Shown here: positions 1 to 5,737 of the stretch, one piece after another
Layout: each line of letters starts with the position of its first letter
How positions within the stretch are numbered: the stretch's first letter is position 1
Source of the DNA: Phycisphaerae bacterium
GTDB lineage: Bacteria; Planctomycetota; Phycisphaerae; Sedimentisphaerales; Anaerobacaceae
DNA length: 10,541 nucleotides
NCBI GenBank assembly: GCA_030609625.1
Contig: JAUWBX010000026.1
Coordinates: forward strand, 1-10,541
Direction of reading: 5' to 3'
Program-made: the position numbers and the translations under genes
The notes under the pieces: model-generated
The model's database searches: none
The model's input: only the letters and a program-made list of their open reading frames with translations
Told to the model about the DNA's origin: nothing

Positions 1-70
1 GCATGAGAGAAACTTATAGTCTGAAGATTGTAATAGATTAGGCTAAAAACTTAACCGGATAAAACAGGAG

Positions 71-118
71 CTCGACTAAGTCGAGTCCAGAGTACCTTGT
101 TTCGCGATGATTCGCGAA
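71..118. repeat. Two adjacent perfect short hairpins
   Basis: Two inverted repeats lie 15 bases apart. CTCGAC, TAA, GTCGAG occupies 71-85. TTCGCGA, TGAT, TCGCGAA occupies 101-118. Neither is followed by a T-run on either strand, so they are not clear terminators. They look like the small palindromes scattered over the rest of the window. No function can be assigned. Confidence 0.45.
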
Positions 119-319
119 CCCACTACCCTCTCCCTGCTTGGCTTGGGTGCGGTGATGTCAAAAAAAAGACGCTTACTGCGAGGCTTGGGTGGGATGATGG
201 CGGGAAACATACCCTTATTCTACTCAGCTTGGACAGAAAATATGGAACGCCTGAACTTTGAGGTGTTGTTAAGAAAATGTAAAAAACAACAAAATAACTG
301 AATACGACCTGGCCTCTGC

Positions 320-339
320 TGCTTCGCTTTTGCGAAGCA
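320..339. repeat. Perfect 8-bp stem hairpin with TTTT loop
   Basis: TGCTTCGC (320-327) and GCGAAGCA (332-339) are exact reverse complements around a TTTT loop. The hairpin lies about 75 bases beyond the end of the SRP RNA on its transcribed strand. It has no adjoining T-run, so it is probably an interspersed palindrome rather than the SRP RNA terminator. Confidence 0.45.
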
Positions 340-410
340 AAACGAAGACGGTCGTTCCATACCAGGGTGATGGCTGCTTTTCCTCGAATCTGCTCCTGAA
401 ATTTACTATG

Positions 411-423
411 AAAAAGGCCGTGC
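411..423 (-). terminator. U-run at the 3' end of the SRP RNA
   Basis: On the minus strand the last helix strand GCACGGCC (423-416) runs directly into TTTTT (415-411), the usual end of an intrinsic terminator. Its pairing partner is the far 5' end of the RNA (683-676), not a local hairpin, so termination may depend on the folded RNA or on another signal. Confidence 0.4.
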
Positions 424-683
424 ACTTTTCTTCGAATCGATTTTGCTGAGTTTGCTGCCACAGCCAACTCAAGCCGGGTTGTTCCACAGCACAACAAACT
501 AACGCTTATGGCTGCTCCGTTCCCGGCCTGACCAGGTTCGCGCCGTTTGTTTGCATGGGACCCGACTGTCAACGTCACTTATGGCAATAGTGACTCAACT
601 CAACCAACCCTCGGAAAAGAATTCAGCCTCGCTATAGCGGATTGCGAGTACAGGGTACCGCTAACACCCCGCCTAGCACGGCC
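416..683 (-). ncRNA. ffs: Signal recognition particle RNA, large bacterial type with Alu domain
   Basis: This is the RNA scaffold of the signal recognition particle, which binds Ffh and delivers nascent membrane and secreted proteins to the translocon. The S domain is unmistakable: GGTCAGG (533-527), a CCG/CGG stem capped by a GGAA tetraloop (523-520), then AGCAGCC (516-510). Flanking arms CAAACAAAC and GTTTGTTG pair below it. The 5' part holds an Alu domain: hairpin GCTA...TAGC, then CTCGC...GCGAG, with loops (GGCGGGG and AATCCGC) that can pair with each other. A GTCACT/AGTGAC hairpin and the conserved GTTGAC...GGGTCC stretch follow. The 5' GGCCGTGC (683-676) and 3' GCACGGCC (423-416) close the molecule with eight pairs. 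At 268 nt it matches the roughly 270-nt Bacillus scRNA layout, not the roughly 110-nt E. coli 4.5S form. The exact mature ends are inferred. Confidence 0.95.
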
Positions 684-726
684 AATCTCATAGAAAACTC
701 CAGGCCACAAAAGTAAGGGCAAAAAT

Positions 727-755
727 ATATTAATTGATTTGTCATGATTAGTCAA
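727..755 (-). promoter_or_regulatory. Sigma70-type promoter for the SRP RNA
   Basis: On the minus strand, TTGACT (755-750) and TAATAT (732-727) are separated by exactly 17 bases. Each differs from the housekeeping consensus at one position. Transcription would start near 720 and give a leader of about 37 nt before the predicted 5' end of the SRP RNA. A processed precursor, as in Bacillus, would fit. Confidence 0.7.
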
Positions 756-870
756 CTTTTTTTTCGGTTCCATTTGCAGGCCTCTGCTTGATTGAGTTAC
801 AGCGGCAGAGCGCATGATGGGATGCCTATCTTCTATCTACACTTGCCTGAGGATTACCCATAAAATATTC

Positions 871-899
871 TTCCCTTTTTTCGCTCAAGAGATTAATAT
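871..899 (+). promoter_or_regulatory. Weak candidate promoter for the protease operon
   Basis: TTCCCT (871-876) and TAATAT (894-899) are 17 bases apart. The -10 element is good, but the -35 element matches only half of the consensus. It would give a 5' leader of about 115 nt that includes the repeat at 921-966. No better pair was seen between 756 and 1020. Confidence 0.25.
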
Positions 900-920
900 A
901 GTGAAGGATATTCTTGTTAA

Positions 921-966
921 GCCCGCCCTGAGCGAAAAAAAGCCTGCCCTGAGCGTAGCCGAAGGG
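921..966. repeat. Short interspersed repeat with CCCTGAGCG units
   Basis: A 14-base unit occurs twice, at 921-934 and 942-955, with one mismatch, and both copies contain CCCTGAGCG. The second copy continues to GAAGGG, so CCCT (947-950) and AGGG (963-966) close a small imperfect palindrome. From general knowledge, CCCTGAGCG...CGAAGGG sequences are found as dispersed repeats in many environmental bacterial genomes. It lies in the leader of the protease operon and shows no sign of coding. Confidence 0.55.
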
Positions 967-1020
967 TCGAATGGGATGGCTGTGACACAACAATTAATCC
1001 GTTTTTGGGAGTCTTGAGTA

Positions 1021-2523
1021 ATGTGTTGTCAAAAGTGGATATTGACCATGGCAGTCGCGGTATCGGCACTCTCCGGCAGCCTGAATGCATCGCAAACTAC
1101 CGAACAGCAGGGTTTTGAAAAGTCAGTGGTTTTAATCCGAAGCGTCAAACAGGACTTCGACCATGTCACTCCCTGGAAACAGAAAGCGATGAGACAGAGT
1201 ATTGGCTCAGGATTCCTCATCGGAAGGCAAAAAGTCCTAACCAATGCACATAATGTCAGCAACTGTAGATACATAGAATTAAAAAAAGAAAATATTGCTA
1301 AACGCTATCCAGCTCGGGTTGCCTTTATCGGTCACGATTGCGACCTGGCAATATTAACCGTTGACGATGAAGGTTTTTTTGACGGTACTGTTCCTTTGGA
1401 GCTGGCAGGAATTCCGAGGGTAAACAGCACTGTATCGACATACGGTTTTCCAATGGGCGGAAACCGTATTTCCGTTACGGAGGGAGTAATCTCGCGCATA
1501 GAGACAGACACTTATGTCCACAGTGGAGCCGATGCGCACCTGGTCATACAAACTGACGCGGCAATTAATCCCGGCAACAGCGGTGGGCCGGTTATGCAAA
1601 ACGGCAAAGTTGTTGGAGTGGCTTTCCAGGGCCTGCTAATGGCTGAAGGTATAGGCTATTTGATTCCAACGACTGTCATCAGGCACTTTCTCGTTGATAT
1701 CGAAGACGGAAAATACGATGGTTTTGGTTCGTTAGGCGTACTCCTGTATCCGGGTCTCCACAGTGCCTGCTACAAGGATTACCTTAACGTCCCGGCCAAT
1801 GAGGATGGTATCATAGTAATTGCTACGATAATGCACAGTTCGGTAGAATCAATACTGCAGCCGAATGATGTGGTCACACAAATCGATAATTATAACATTG
1901 ATAATGATGGAATGGTGCGAATATATGGCCTGAGATTGCATATGTCCGAGGTCATCGAGACTAAGTACATTGGCCAAACCGCAGAACTTACTTTTTATCG
2001 CCGCGGCAAACTAATGAAAGAGACTGCAACCTTGGCGTTGAACAGACCGATTTTCGAACAGGCCCGCCAATATGATCGTCCCCCACGGTACGTGTGCTTC
2101 GCCGGGCTGACGTTTGTCCCGGCGACACGAAACTTTCTTGAAACCTGGGGGCGTAATTGGCAAACAGACATACCGTATTATCTGCGATACCTTTTCGGCT
2201 ATTCGATGCAGCTCAACACCGACCGGCAGCGAAAAGAGTACGTGGCCCTTGCTGAAATAATGCCCGATGAGGCCAACTCTTATGCCGGCGACTTTAAGAG
2301 TCAGCCGGTCGAGAGCATCAATGGCATCTCAATTTGGGGCCTCGATGACGTTTACAAAGCCTTTAAGCCCCGGCGCGCCGGGGTCGATGATTTCTACACA
2401 ATAAAGTTTATGGGCAACAATCGGACATTGCTCATTGATGCCAAAAAGGCCCGACTAAGGCACCAGCTCATACTGAACAGATACCACATACCTGCCGAAG
2501 CTCGCTCAGAGGAGAACTTATGA
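1021..2523 (+). CDS. Exported HtrA/Deg-type serine protease with two PDZ-like domains
   Basis: This is a trypsin-fold protease expected to act on misfolded or specific proteins in the periplasm. Residues 1-24 form a signal peptide. The protease domain covers about 30-230 with an intact triad: His77 in TNAHNV, Asp108 in HDCDLAIL and Ser187 in NPGNSGGP. A PDZ domain follows (about 235-340). A second, diverged PDZ-like region (about 350-490) contains RYVCFAGLTFVPATRNFL, which recalls plant Deg9/Deg2-type proteases more than E. coli DegP. The 500-residue length fits that group. The start is supported by GGGAG at 1007-1011, nine bases upstream. The stop overlaps the next start as ATGA, so the two genes are coupled. 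A GGCGCGCC-centred palindrome lies inside the second PDZ region at 2368-2383. The family call is firm; the substrate is unknown. Confidence 0.92.
   Translation: MCCQKWILTMAVAVSALSGSLNASQTTEQQGFEKSVVLIRSVKQDFDHVTPWKQKAMRQSIGSGFLIGRQKVLTNAHNVSNCRYIELKKENIAKRYPARVAFIGHDCDLAILTVDDEGFFDGTVPLELAGIPRVNSTVSTYGFPMGGNRISVTEGVISRIETDTYVHSGADAHLVIQTDAAINPGNSGGPVMQNGKVVGVAFQGLLMAEGIGYLIPTTVIRHFLVDIEDGKYDGFGSLGVLLYPGLHSACYKDYLNVPANEDGIIVIATIMHSSVESILQPNDVVTQIDNYNIDNDGMVRIYGLRLHMSEVIETKYIGQTAELTFYRRGKLMKETATLALNRPIFEQARQYDRPPRYVCFAGLTFVPATRNFLETWGRNWQTDIPYYLRYLFGYSMQLNTDRQRKEYVALAEIMPDEANSYAGDFKSQPVESINGISIWGLDDVYKAFKPRRAGVDDFYTIKFMGNNRTLLIDAKKARLRHQLILNRYHIPAEARSEENL
2368..2383. repeat. 16-bp perfect palindrome CCCCGGCGCGCCGGGG inside a gene
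   Basis: The palindrome lies within the last PDZ-like region of the protease gene and encodes part of the Pro-Arg-Arg-Ala-Gly stretch (residues 450-454). Its 14-base core, CCCGGCGCGCCGGG, recurs exactly in the intergenic palindrome at 5699-5716. This suggests one dispersed repeat family that tolerates insertion into reading frames. Confidence 0.6.
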
Positions 2524-4142
2524 AAAAACACGCAGCTTTCATCCCGATACATATCGGGATCATATTCGGTACTGTTATCACACTGTGTTCACAGCTAACT
2601 GCCGCCGAACAACGCCAGGCCGATTTGCCTGCACCTGTGTTTGCCTCGACACCTGTACCCGCGTTTTCCGTGCGGGCAGCACAGGTGCGGACACGGGTGG
2701 CGCAGGCACAGGTGACCGAAGCAATGAAACAATCCATTGTTCACTTGAAAACGTCCTTTTACGGTTACGAGCAGACTCAGCCATGGAGGCATAAAGCCCT
2801 CTCGAAAAACTGGGCATGTGCTTGTGCCGTCGGTGAATACGAGGTGCTTACGACGGCCTGGAACGTCGCAAATTTAGCCTTCGTAAAAGCCCTTATATAT
2901 GGCCAAAACGAATTTGTCGGCGCTAAAATCAAAGTTGTCGATTACGAAAGCAATCTCTGTCTAATCGAGCTTGACCCTAATGCAGTGAGCAAGCCTTTGA
3001 AGCCCCTTGTATTTACCGAGGACTACCGAAAAGGAGCTGAAGTAGATTTCTACTGGCTTTCATCAGACAACCATTTATATAACGGACGAGGTTATCTTGA
3101 CCGCACAAAAGTTCAAAAGACAAACACTTCGTACGAAAAACGCCTCCATTACATCGTCGCTAACACATCCCATCGTACAGGGGTAGGACAGGTTTACTGT
3201 GTCGGCTCAGAACCAATCGGTATAGCCTCCCGGTCAAACGAGAACAAAGAAGCAAGCCTTATCCCGGCAGAGGTAATCAACAGGTTTTTAGCTGCTGTCC
3301 GCACAGAAAACGCGGGTACAGGTGCAGCCGACGGGGATTACGAGGGCTTTGGGGCGGTTGGCTTTACTGCTTCTGAGCTTTTGGACCCGGCTGTACGGTC
3401 ATTTCTGAAGATGCCGGCGTCTCTCAAAACCGGTGCCTACGTAACCGACGTCTATAATCTTGGGACGGCTTCCGATGTGCTCAAAAAAGCCGACGTCATA
3501 TTAGCGATTGACGGAAATACCCTCAATTCTTACGGCCAATTCATGCACCCGAAATACGAATGGCTGCTTTTCCATCATCTGATTACAAATAAAACTGTCG
3601 GCGAGACGGTTTTATTCGAACTTTGGCGAAATGGCGCGAAAATACAGGTCCAGGCCGAGGTTAAGAACTTCAAGGCCTCAGAGATGCTCGTACCGTATCA
3701 TGAATATGACCGGCAGCCGGAATACATCATCACAGGAGGATTCATCCTGCAAAAGCTTACCCGTGGGTATCTGGCCCGGTGGGGCGAGGATTGGACAGGT
3801 AAGGTCTCGCCGCATCTGTATCATTATTGTCGCGACCTTGCCTTCAAACCCACCTCCGAACGCAGTAACATCGTGATACTAAGTTACGTCCTGCCGGCCA
3901 ATATCAACATCGGCTACAATAGCCTTAGACAAATTGTTGTCAAAAAGTTTAACGGCATGGCCATACGTTCCATCGCAGACATCCTGACCGCTCAGAAACT
4001 GAATCCCGAATCCAAGTATGACGTAATCGAATTTGAGATGGATAATCCAATGGTAGTTATCCCCCGTGAGCAATTGCCCGCGGCCGATATGTTCATCCGC
4101 AAGAGCTACGGAATACAAAAACTCTTAAATATCAACCTATGA
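2520..4142 (+). CDS. Catalytically dead HtrA/Deg paralogue (pseudoprotease) with two PDZ-like domains
   Basis: The protein is a paralogue of the preceding protease. Shared blocks include VLTTAWNVAN against VLTNAHNVSN, DYEGFGAVGF against KYDGFGSLGV, and EYDRQPEYI...RGYLARWGEDW against QYDRPPRYV...RNFLETWGRNW. All three triad positions are replaced: His by Trp114, Asp by Asn145 and Ser by Gly221. The 31-residue spacing between the first two is identical in both proteins, which supports the alignment. It is therefore expected to be exported (signal peptide 1-29, about TAA/EQ) and to bind rather than cleave. PDZ regions span about 277-382 and 395-535. Its 540 residues include a Pro/Ala-rich linker (about 31-66) and a short insert (about 261-270) that the paralogue lacks; both are encoded by copies of a palindromic repeat. 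It starts within the upstream stop (ATGA) behind GAGGAG, so coupled translation is likely. A regulatory or adaptor role is inference. Confidence 0.88.
   Translation: MKKHAAFIPIHIGIIFGTVITLCSQLTAAEQRQADLPAPVFASTPVPAFSVRAAQVRTRVAQAQVTEAMKQSIVHLKTSFYGYEQTQPWRHKALSKNWACACAVGEYEVLTTAWNVANLAFVKALIYGQNEFVGAKIKVVDYESNLCLIELDPNAVSKPLKPLVFTEDYRKGAEVDFYWLSSDNHLYNGRGYLDRTKVQKTNTSYEKRLHYIVANTSHRTGVGQVYCVGSEPIGIASRSNENKEASLIPAEVINRFLAAVRTENAGTGAADGDYEGFGAVGFTASELLDPAVRSFLKMPASLKTGAYVTDVYNLGTASDVLKKADVILAIDGNTLNSYGQFMHPKYEWLLFHHLITNKTVGETVLFELWRNGAKIQVQAEVKNFKASEMLVPYHEYDRQPEYIITGGFILQKLTRGYLARWGEDWTGKVSPHLYHYCRDLAFKPTSERSNIVILSYVLPANINIGYNSLRQIVVKKFNGMAIRSIADILTAQKLNPESKYDVIEFEMDNPMVVIPREQLPAADMFIRKSYGIQKLLNINL
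2541..2560. repeat. Hairpin ATCCCGAT-ACAT-ATCGGGAT in the signal-peptide region
   Basis: A perfect 8-bp stem with a 4-base loop lies at codons 8-14 of the pseudoprotease, encoding Ile-Pro-Ile-His-Ile-Gly-Ile. It sits about 20 bases after the start codon, where mRNA structure can affect initiation. Its ATCCCG/CGGGAT ends match the other palindromes of the window. Confidence 0.55.
2650..2687. repeat. Palindromic repeat inside the pseudoprotease gene, copy 1
   Basis: Nested complementary arms are visible: CACCTGT (2650-2656) with ACAGGTG (2681-2687), and CCCGC (2658-2662) with GCGGG (2672-2676), around a 9-base loop. It encodes part of the Pro/Ala-rich linker that the active paralogue lacks. 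Bases 2650-2675 match the reverse complement of 3299-3324 at 25 of 26 positions. Confidence 0.7.
3299..3324. repeat. Palindromic repeat inside the pseudoprotease gene, copy 2 (inverted)
   Basis: These 26 bases match the reverse complement of 2650-2675 with one mismatch. In frame they encode the Arg-Thr-Glu-Asn-Ala-Gly-Thr-Gly stretch, which falls exactly where the pseudoprotease has about ten more residues than its paralogue, just before the conserved YEGFG/YDGFG motif. The reading frame is kept. Confidence 0.7.
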
Positions 4143-4150
4143 TGTACGCA

Positions 4151-4185
4151 TCCCGTTAGAAGTAAGCCGCCAACTTCTAACGGGA
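4151..4185. repeat. 35-bp hairpin repeat, left copy
   Basis: A 13-bp perfect stem, TCCCGTTAGAAGT (4151-4163) with ACTTCTAACGGGA (4173-4185), encloses the loop AAGCCGCCA. It lies between the pseudoprotease stop and the ribosome binding site of the enolase-family gene. No T-run follows, so it is a poor intrinsic terminator, although it could slow decay or attenuate read-through. The whole element is the exact reverse complement of 5484-5518. Confidence 0.85.
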
Positions 4186-4217
4186 CGCATTAAGCGAACC
4201 GGAGGTTTATTATAAAT

Positions 4218-5477
4218 TTGAATCGTCGCCATTTTTTTGAATTGACAGCCGGCACAGGTGTGTTGTCAATCCTGCAGGGCTGCCAATCGACGCCTAACAA
4301 ACCGCGAGCCGCCTCGAATAGGTCCCAGGTCACTTTGGAGGAGCTGGAGAAAGCCGTCAGCGCACCTGTTCTGCAGTTGGACGGCCTCAGCTCGCCGCTG
4401 GTGGTGCAGTCTATTGAATTGCTGCGAAAAGGGCGGGAGTACTTTGTGCGCGTCAGGTCCGAAGACGGCGCAGAAGGAATTGCCGTAACCAATAGCAGGG
4501 CGGAATATTTGTATCCGATACTGAACAAGCTGGTTATTCCCTACTTCATTGGCAAAGATGCCCGAGACCTCGAATCACACTTGTTTGGCTTGTACAGGTA
4601 CCGCAGCAATTACAAGCTACAGGGCCTGGCACTGTGGTGCCCCCTGGCCTGGGTGGAGTTCGCCATCCTGGACATGATTGGCAGGGTAACGGGCAAATCT
4701 ATAGGGCAGTTGCTTGGTGGCGTTATTCGGCAGGAAGTTGCGTTCTACATAGCGAGCGGAAACCGTGACACGACGCCGGAAGAAGAAGCGGATTATCTCG
4801 TTAAGTTGATTGAGGAAACGGGTGCCAAAGCCGTCAAGTTCAGACTCGGCGGACGTATGAGCAGGAACGCGGATGCCATGCCCGGAAGGACCAAGAAACT
4901 AATTCCCCTGGCGCGGAAAACGTTAGGTGATGATATCGCTATCCACGCCGATGCCAATAGCTCCTATGACCCGCCGAAAGCCATCGAAGTCGGAAGGATG
5001 CTGGAAGATATCGATGCGGTCTATTTCGAGGAGCCTTGTCCTTTCGACCACCTGGAAGACACGAAGCGGGTGGCCGATGCCTTGACAATACCTGTTGCCG
5101 GCGGTGAGCAGGAATACAGTCAGCGTCGCTTCCGCTGGATGATTTATAACCACGGCGTGGATATAGTCCAGCCCGACCTGCATTATTATGGTGGGCTTAT
5201 CCGTTCCACATACGTAGCGCGTATGGCCGCACTCAAAGGGATGCCGACTACTGTCCACATTTCCGGCGGCTTAGGATTCGTCTATATGCTGCATTTCGCC
5301 TCCTGCACCCCCGACATCGGCCTGTACCAGGAATACAAGAAGGGCACAGAGAAATACAGCAACTGGTTTGACCCACCTTTGGAAATAAGGAACGGCGCCA
5401 TCACTGTTCCTAAGGGGCCTGGTGTAGGTATTAAGGATATCAGGGATTTACTAAAGGGTGCAAAACCGGTGGTGTAA
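4218..5477 (+). CDS. Tat-exported lipoprotein of the enolase superfamily (mandelate racemase/muconate lactonizing enzyme family)
   Basis: The enzyme abstracts a proton alpha to a carboxylate and stabilises the enolate with Mg2+. Visible residues fit the mandelate-racemase group: metal ligands Asp245 (HADAN), Glu271 (FEEP) and Glu297 (GGEQ); a Lys207-x-Arg motif (VKFR) on the second strand; and an Asp320 (QPD) plus His347 (TVHISGG) pair. The C-terminus has the usual VPKGPGVGI. The N-terminus is unusual: MNRRHFFELTAG is a twin-arginine signal and ILQGC gives a lipobox at Cys22, so it should be exported folded and lipid-anchored. It starts with TTG behind GGAGG (4201-4205), spaced 12 bases; the position of the Arg pair supports this start. 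The gap to the upstream gene is 75 bases. Acid-sugar dehydratase or epimerase activity is plausible, but the substrate is unknown. Confidence 0.88.
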   Translation: MNRRHFFELTAGTGVLSILQGCQSTPNKPRAASNRSQVTLEELEKAVSAPVLQLDGLSSPLVVQSIELLRKGREYFVRVRSEDGAEGIAVTNSRAEYLYPILNKLVIPYFIGKDARDLESHLFGLYRYRSNYKLQGLALWCPLAWVEFAILDMIGRVTGKSIGQLLGGVIRQEVAFYIASGNRDTTPEEEADYLVKLIEETGAKAVKFRLGGRMSRNADAMPGRTKKLIPLARKTLGDDIAIHADANSSYDPPKAIEVGRMLEDIDAVYFEEPCPFDHLEDTKRVADALTIPVAGGEQEYSQRRFRWMIYNHGVDIVQPDLHYYGGLIRSTYVARMAALKGMPTTVHISGGLGFVYMLHFASCTPDIGLYQEYKKGTEKYSNWFDPPLEIRNGAITVPKGPGVGIKDIRDLLKGAKPVV

Positions 5478-5483
5478 GATGAA

Positions 5484-5518
5484 TCCCGTTAGAAGTTGGC
5501 GGCTTACTTCTAACGGGA
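5484..5518. repeat. 35-bp hairpin repeat, right copy (inverted)
   Basis: This element has the same 13-bp stem as 4151-4185, but its loop is TGGCGGCTT, the exact reverse complement of AAGCCGCCA, so the two copies are in opposite orientation. It begins six bases after the stop codon of the enolase-family gene. It could block 3' decay or act as a weak terminator in both directions, although no T-run follows. Confidence 0.85.
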
Positions 5519-5539
5519 TGAATCGAATTTAGTTTGGGC

Positions 5540-5617
5540 TATCAGCATATCAGGTTATCAGTGTATCAGATTATCAGGTAGTGGGCATCAGGCTATCAGG
5601 ACATCAGGACATCAGGC
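5540..5617. repeat. Tandem array of an 8-bp motif, YATCAGNN, nine units
   Basis: TATCAG begins at 5540, 5548, 5556, 5564 and 5572. After a six-base interruption, (T/C)ATCAG begins at 5586, 5594, 5602 and 5610. The period is exactly eight bases; the last two bases of each unit vary. A period of eight is not a codon multiple, there are no spacers of CRISPR length, and no gene overlaps. Confidence 0.85.
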
Positions 5618-5648
5618 TTGTTTTTTCCACCGTAAGGTGTCCTGCGGA

Positions 5649-5700
5649 CTGATTTCCTAATATACTGATAACCTACATCCTGATTTCCTGTTCTGCTGAT
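5649..5700. repeat. Diverged inverted copy of the 8-bp array
   Basis: CTGAT, the reverse complement of ATCAG, begins at 5649, 5665, 5680 and 5696, spaced 16, 15 and 16 bases. The reverse complement of 5649-5684 aligns with 5541-5577 at 29 of 37 positions with one gap, including an 11-base exact block around AGGTTATCAGT. The two arms could therefore form a long imperfect hairpin with a loop of about 70 bases. Confidence 0.7.
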
Positions 5701-5716
5701 CCCGGCGCGCCGGGAT
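5699..5716. repeat. 18-bp perfect palindrome ATCCCGGCGCGCCGGGAT
   Basis: The palindrome is perfect and directly joins the last unit of the inverted array. Its central 14 bases are identical to the centre of the palindrome at 2368-2383 inside the protease gene. It lies between convergent transcription units, so a role in bidirectional termination is possible, but it has no T-run. Confidence 0.7.
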
Positions 5717-5737
5717 ACTTCAGGCACTTAAAACTTC

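Larger units (their letters stand above)
1..410. other. Intergenic stretch without a supported gene
   Basis: I see no protein gene here. The small open frames lack recognisable motifs and a convincing ribosome binding site, and the longest one runs on into the SRP RNA gene, where it cannot be coding. The stretch does hold three perfect short hairpins: CTCGAC/GTCGAG at 71-85, TTCGCGA/TCGCGAA at 101-118 with loop TGAT, and TGCTTCGC/GCGAAGCA at 320-339 with loop TTTT. A short direct repeat (GCTTGGGTG...GATG) occurs around 140-156 and 184-200. The stretch lies downstream of the SRP RNA, so part of it may be its 3' trailer. Confidence 0.6.

Noticed and set aside
107..301. Plus-strand open frame of 64 codons
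   Set aside because: It has no ribosome binding site or motif, and part of it is a simple direct repeat.
123..578. Minus-strand open frame of 151 codons
   Set aside because: It runs through the SRP RNA S domain; its REPGQAGNGAA stretch is simply the translated hairpin containing the GGAA tetraloop. It has no protein motif.
600..815. Minus-strand open frame of 71 codons
   Set aside because: It covers the SRP RNA promoter and Alu domain, so its apparent coding potential comes from the RNA gene.
814..1017. Plus-strand open frame of 67 codons
   Set aside because: It consists largely of the CCCTGAGCG repeat and lacks a ribosome binding site.
2468..2737. Minus-strand open frame of 89 codons sharing an RTENAGTG peptide with the plus-strand protein
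   Set aside because: The shared peptide results from the inverted repeat pair 2650-2675 and 3299-3324; the frame is a shadow of the pseudoprotease gene.
4149..5520. Insertion sequence carrying the enolase-family gene
   Set aside because: The inverted hairpins resemble terminal repeats, but no transposase or convincing target duplication is visible.
5540..5617. CRISPR array
   Set aside because: Units are only 8 bp with no spacers, and no cas gene is present.
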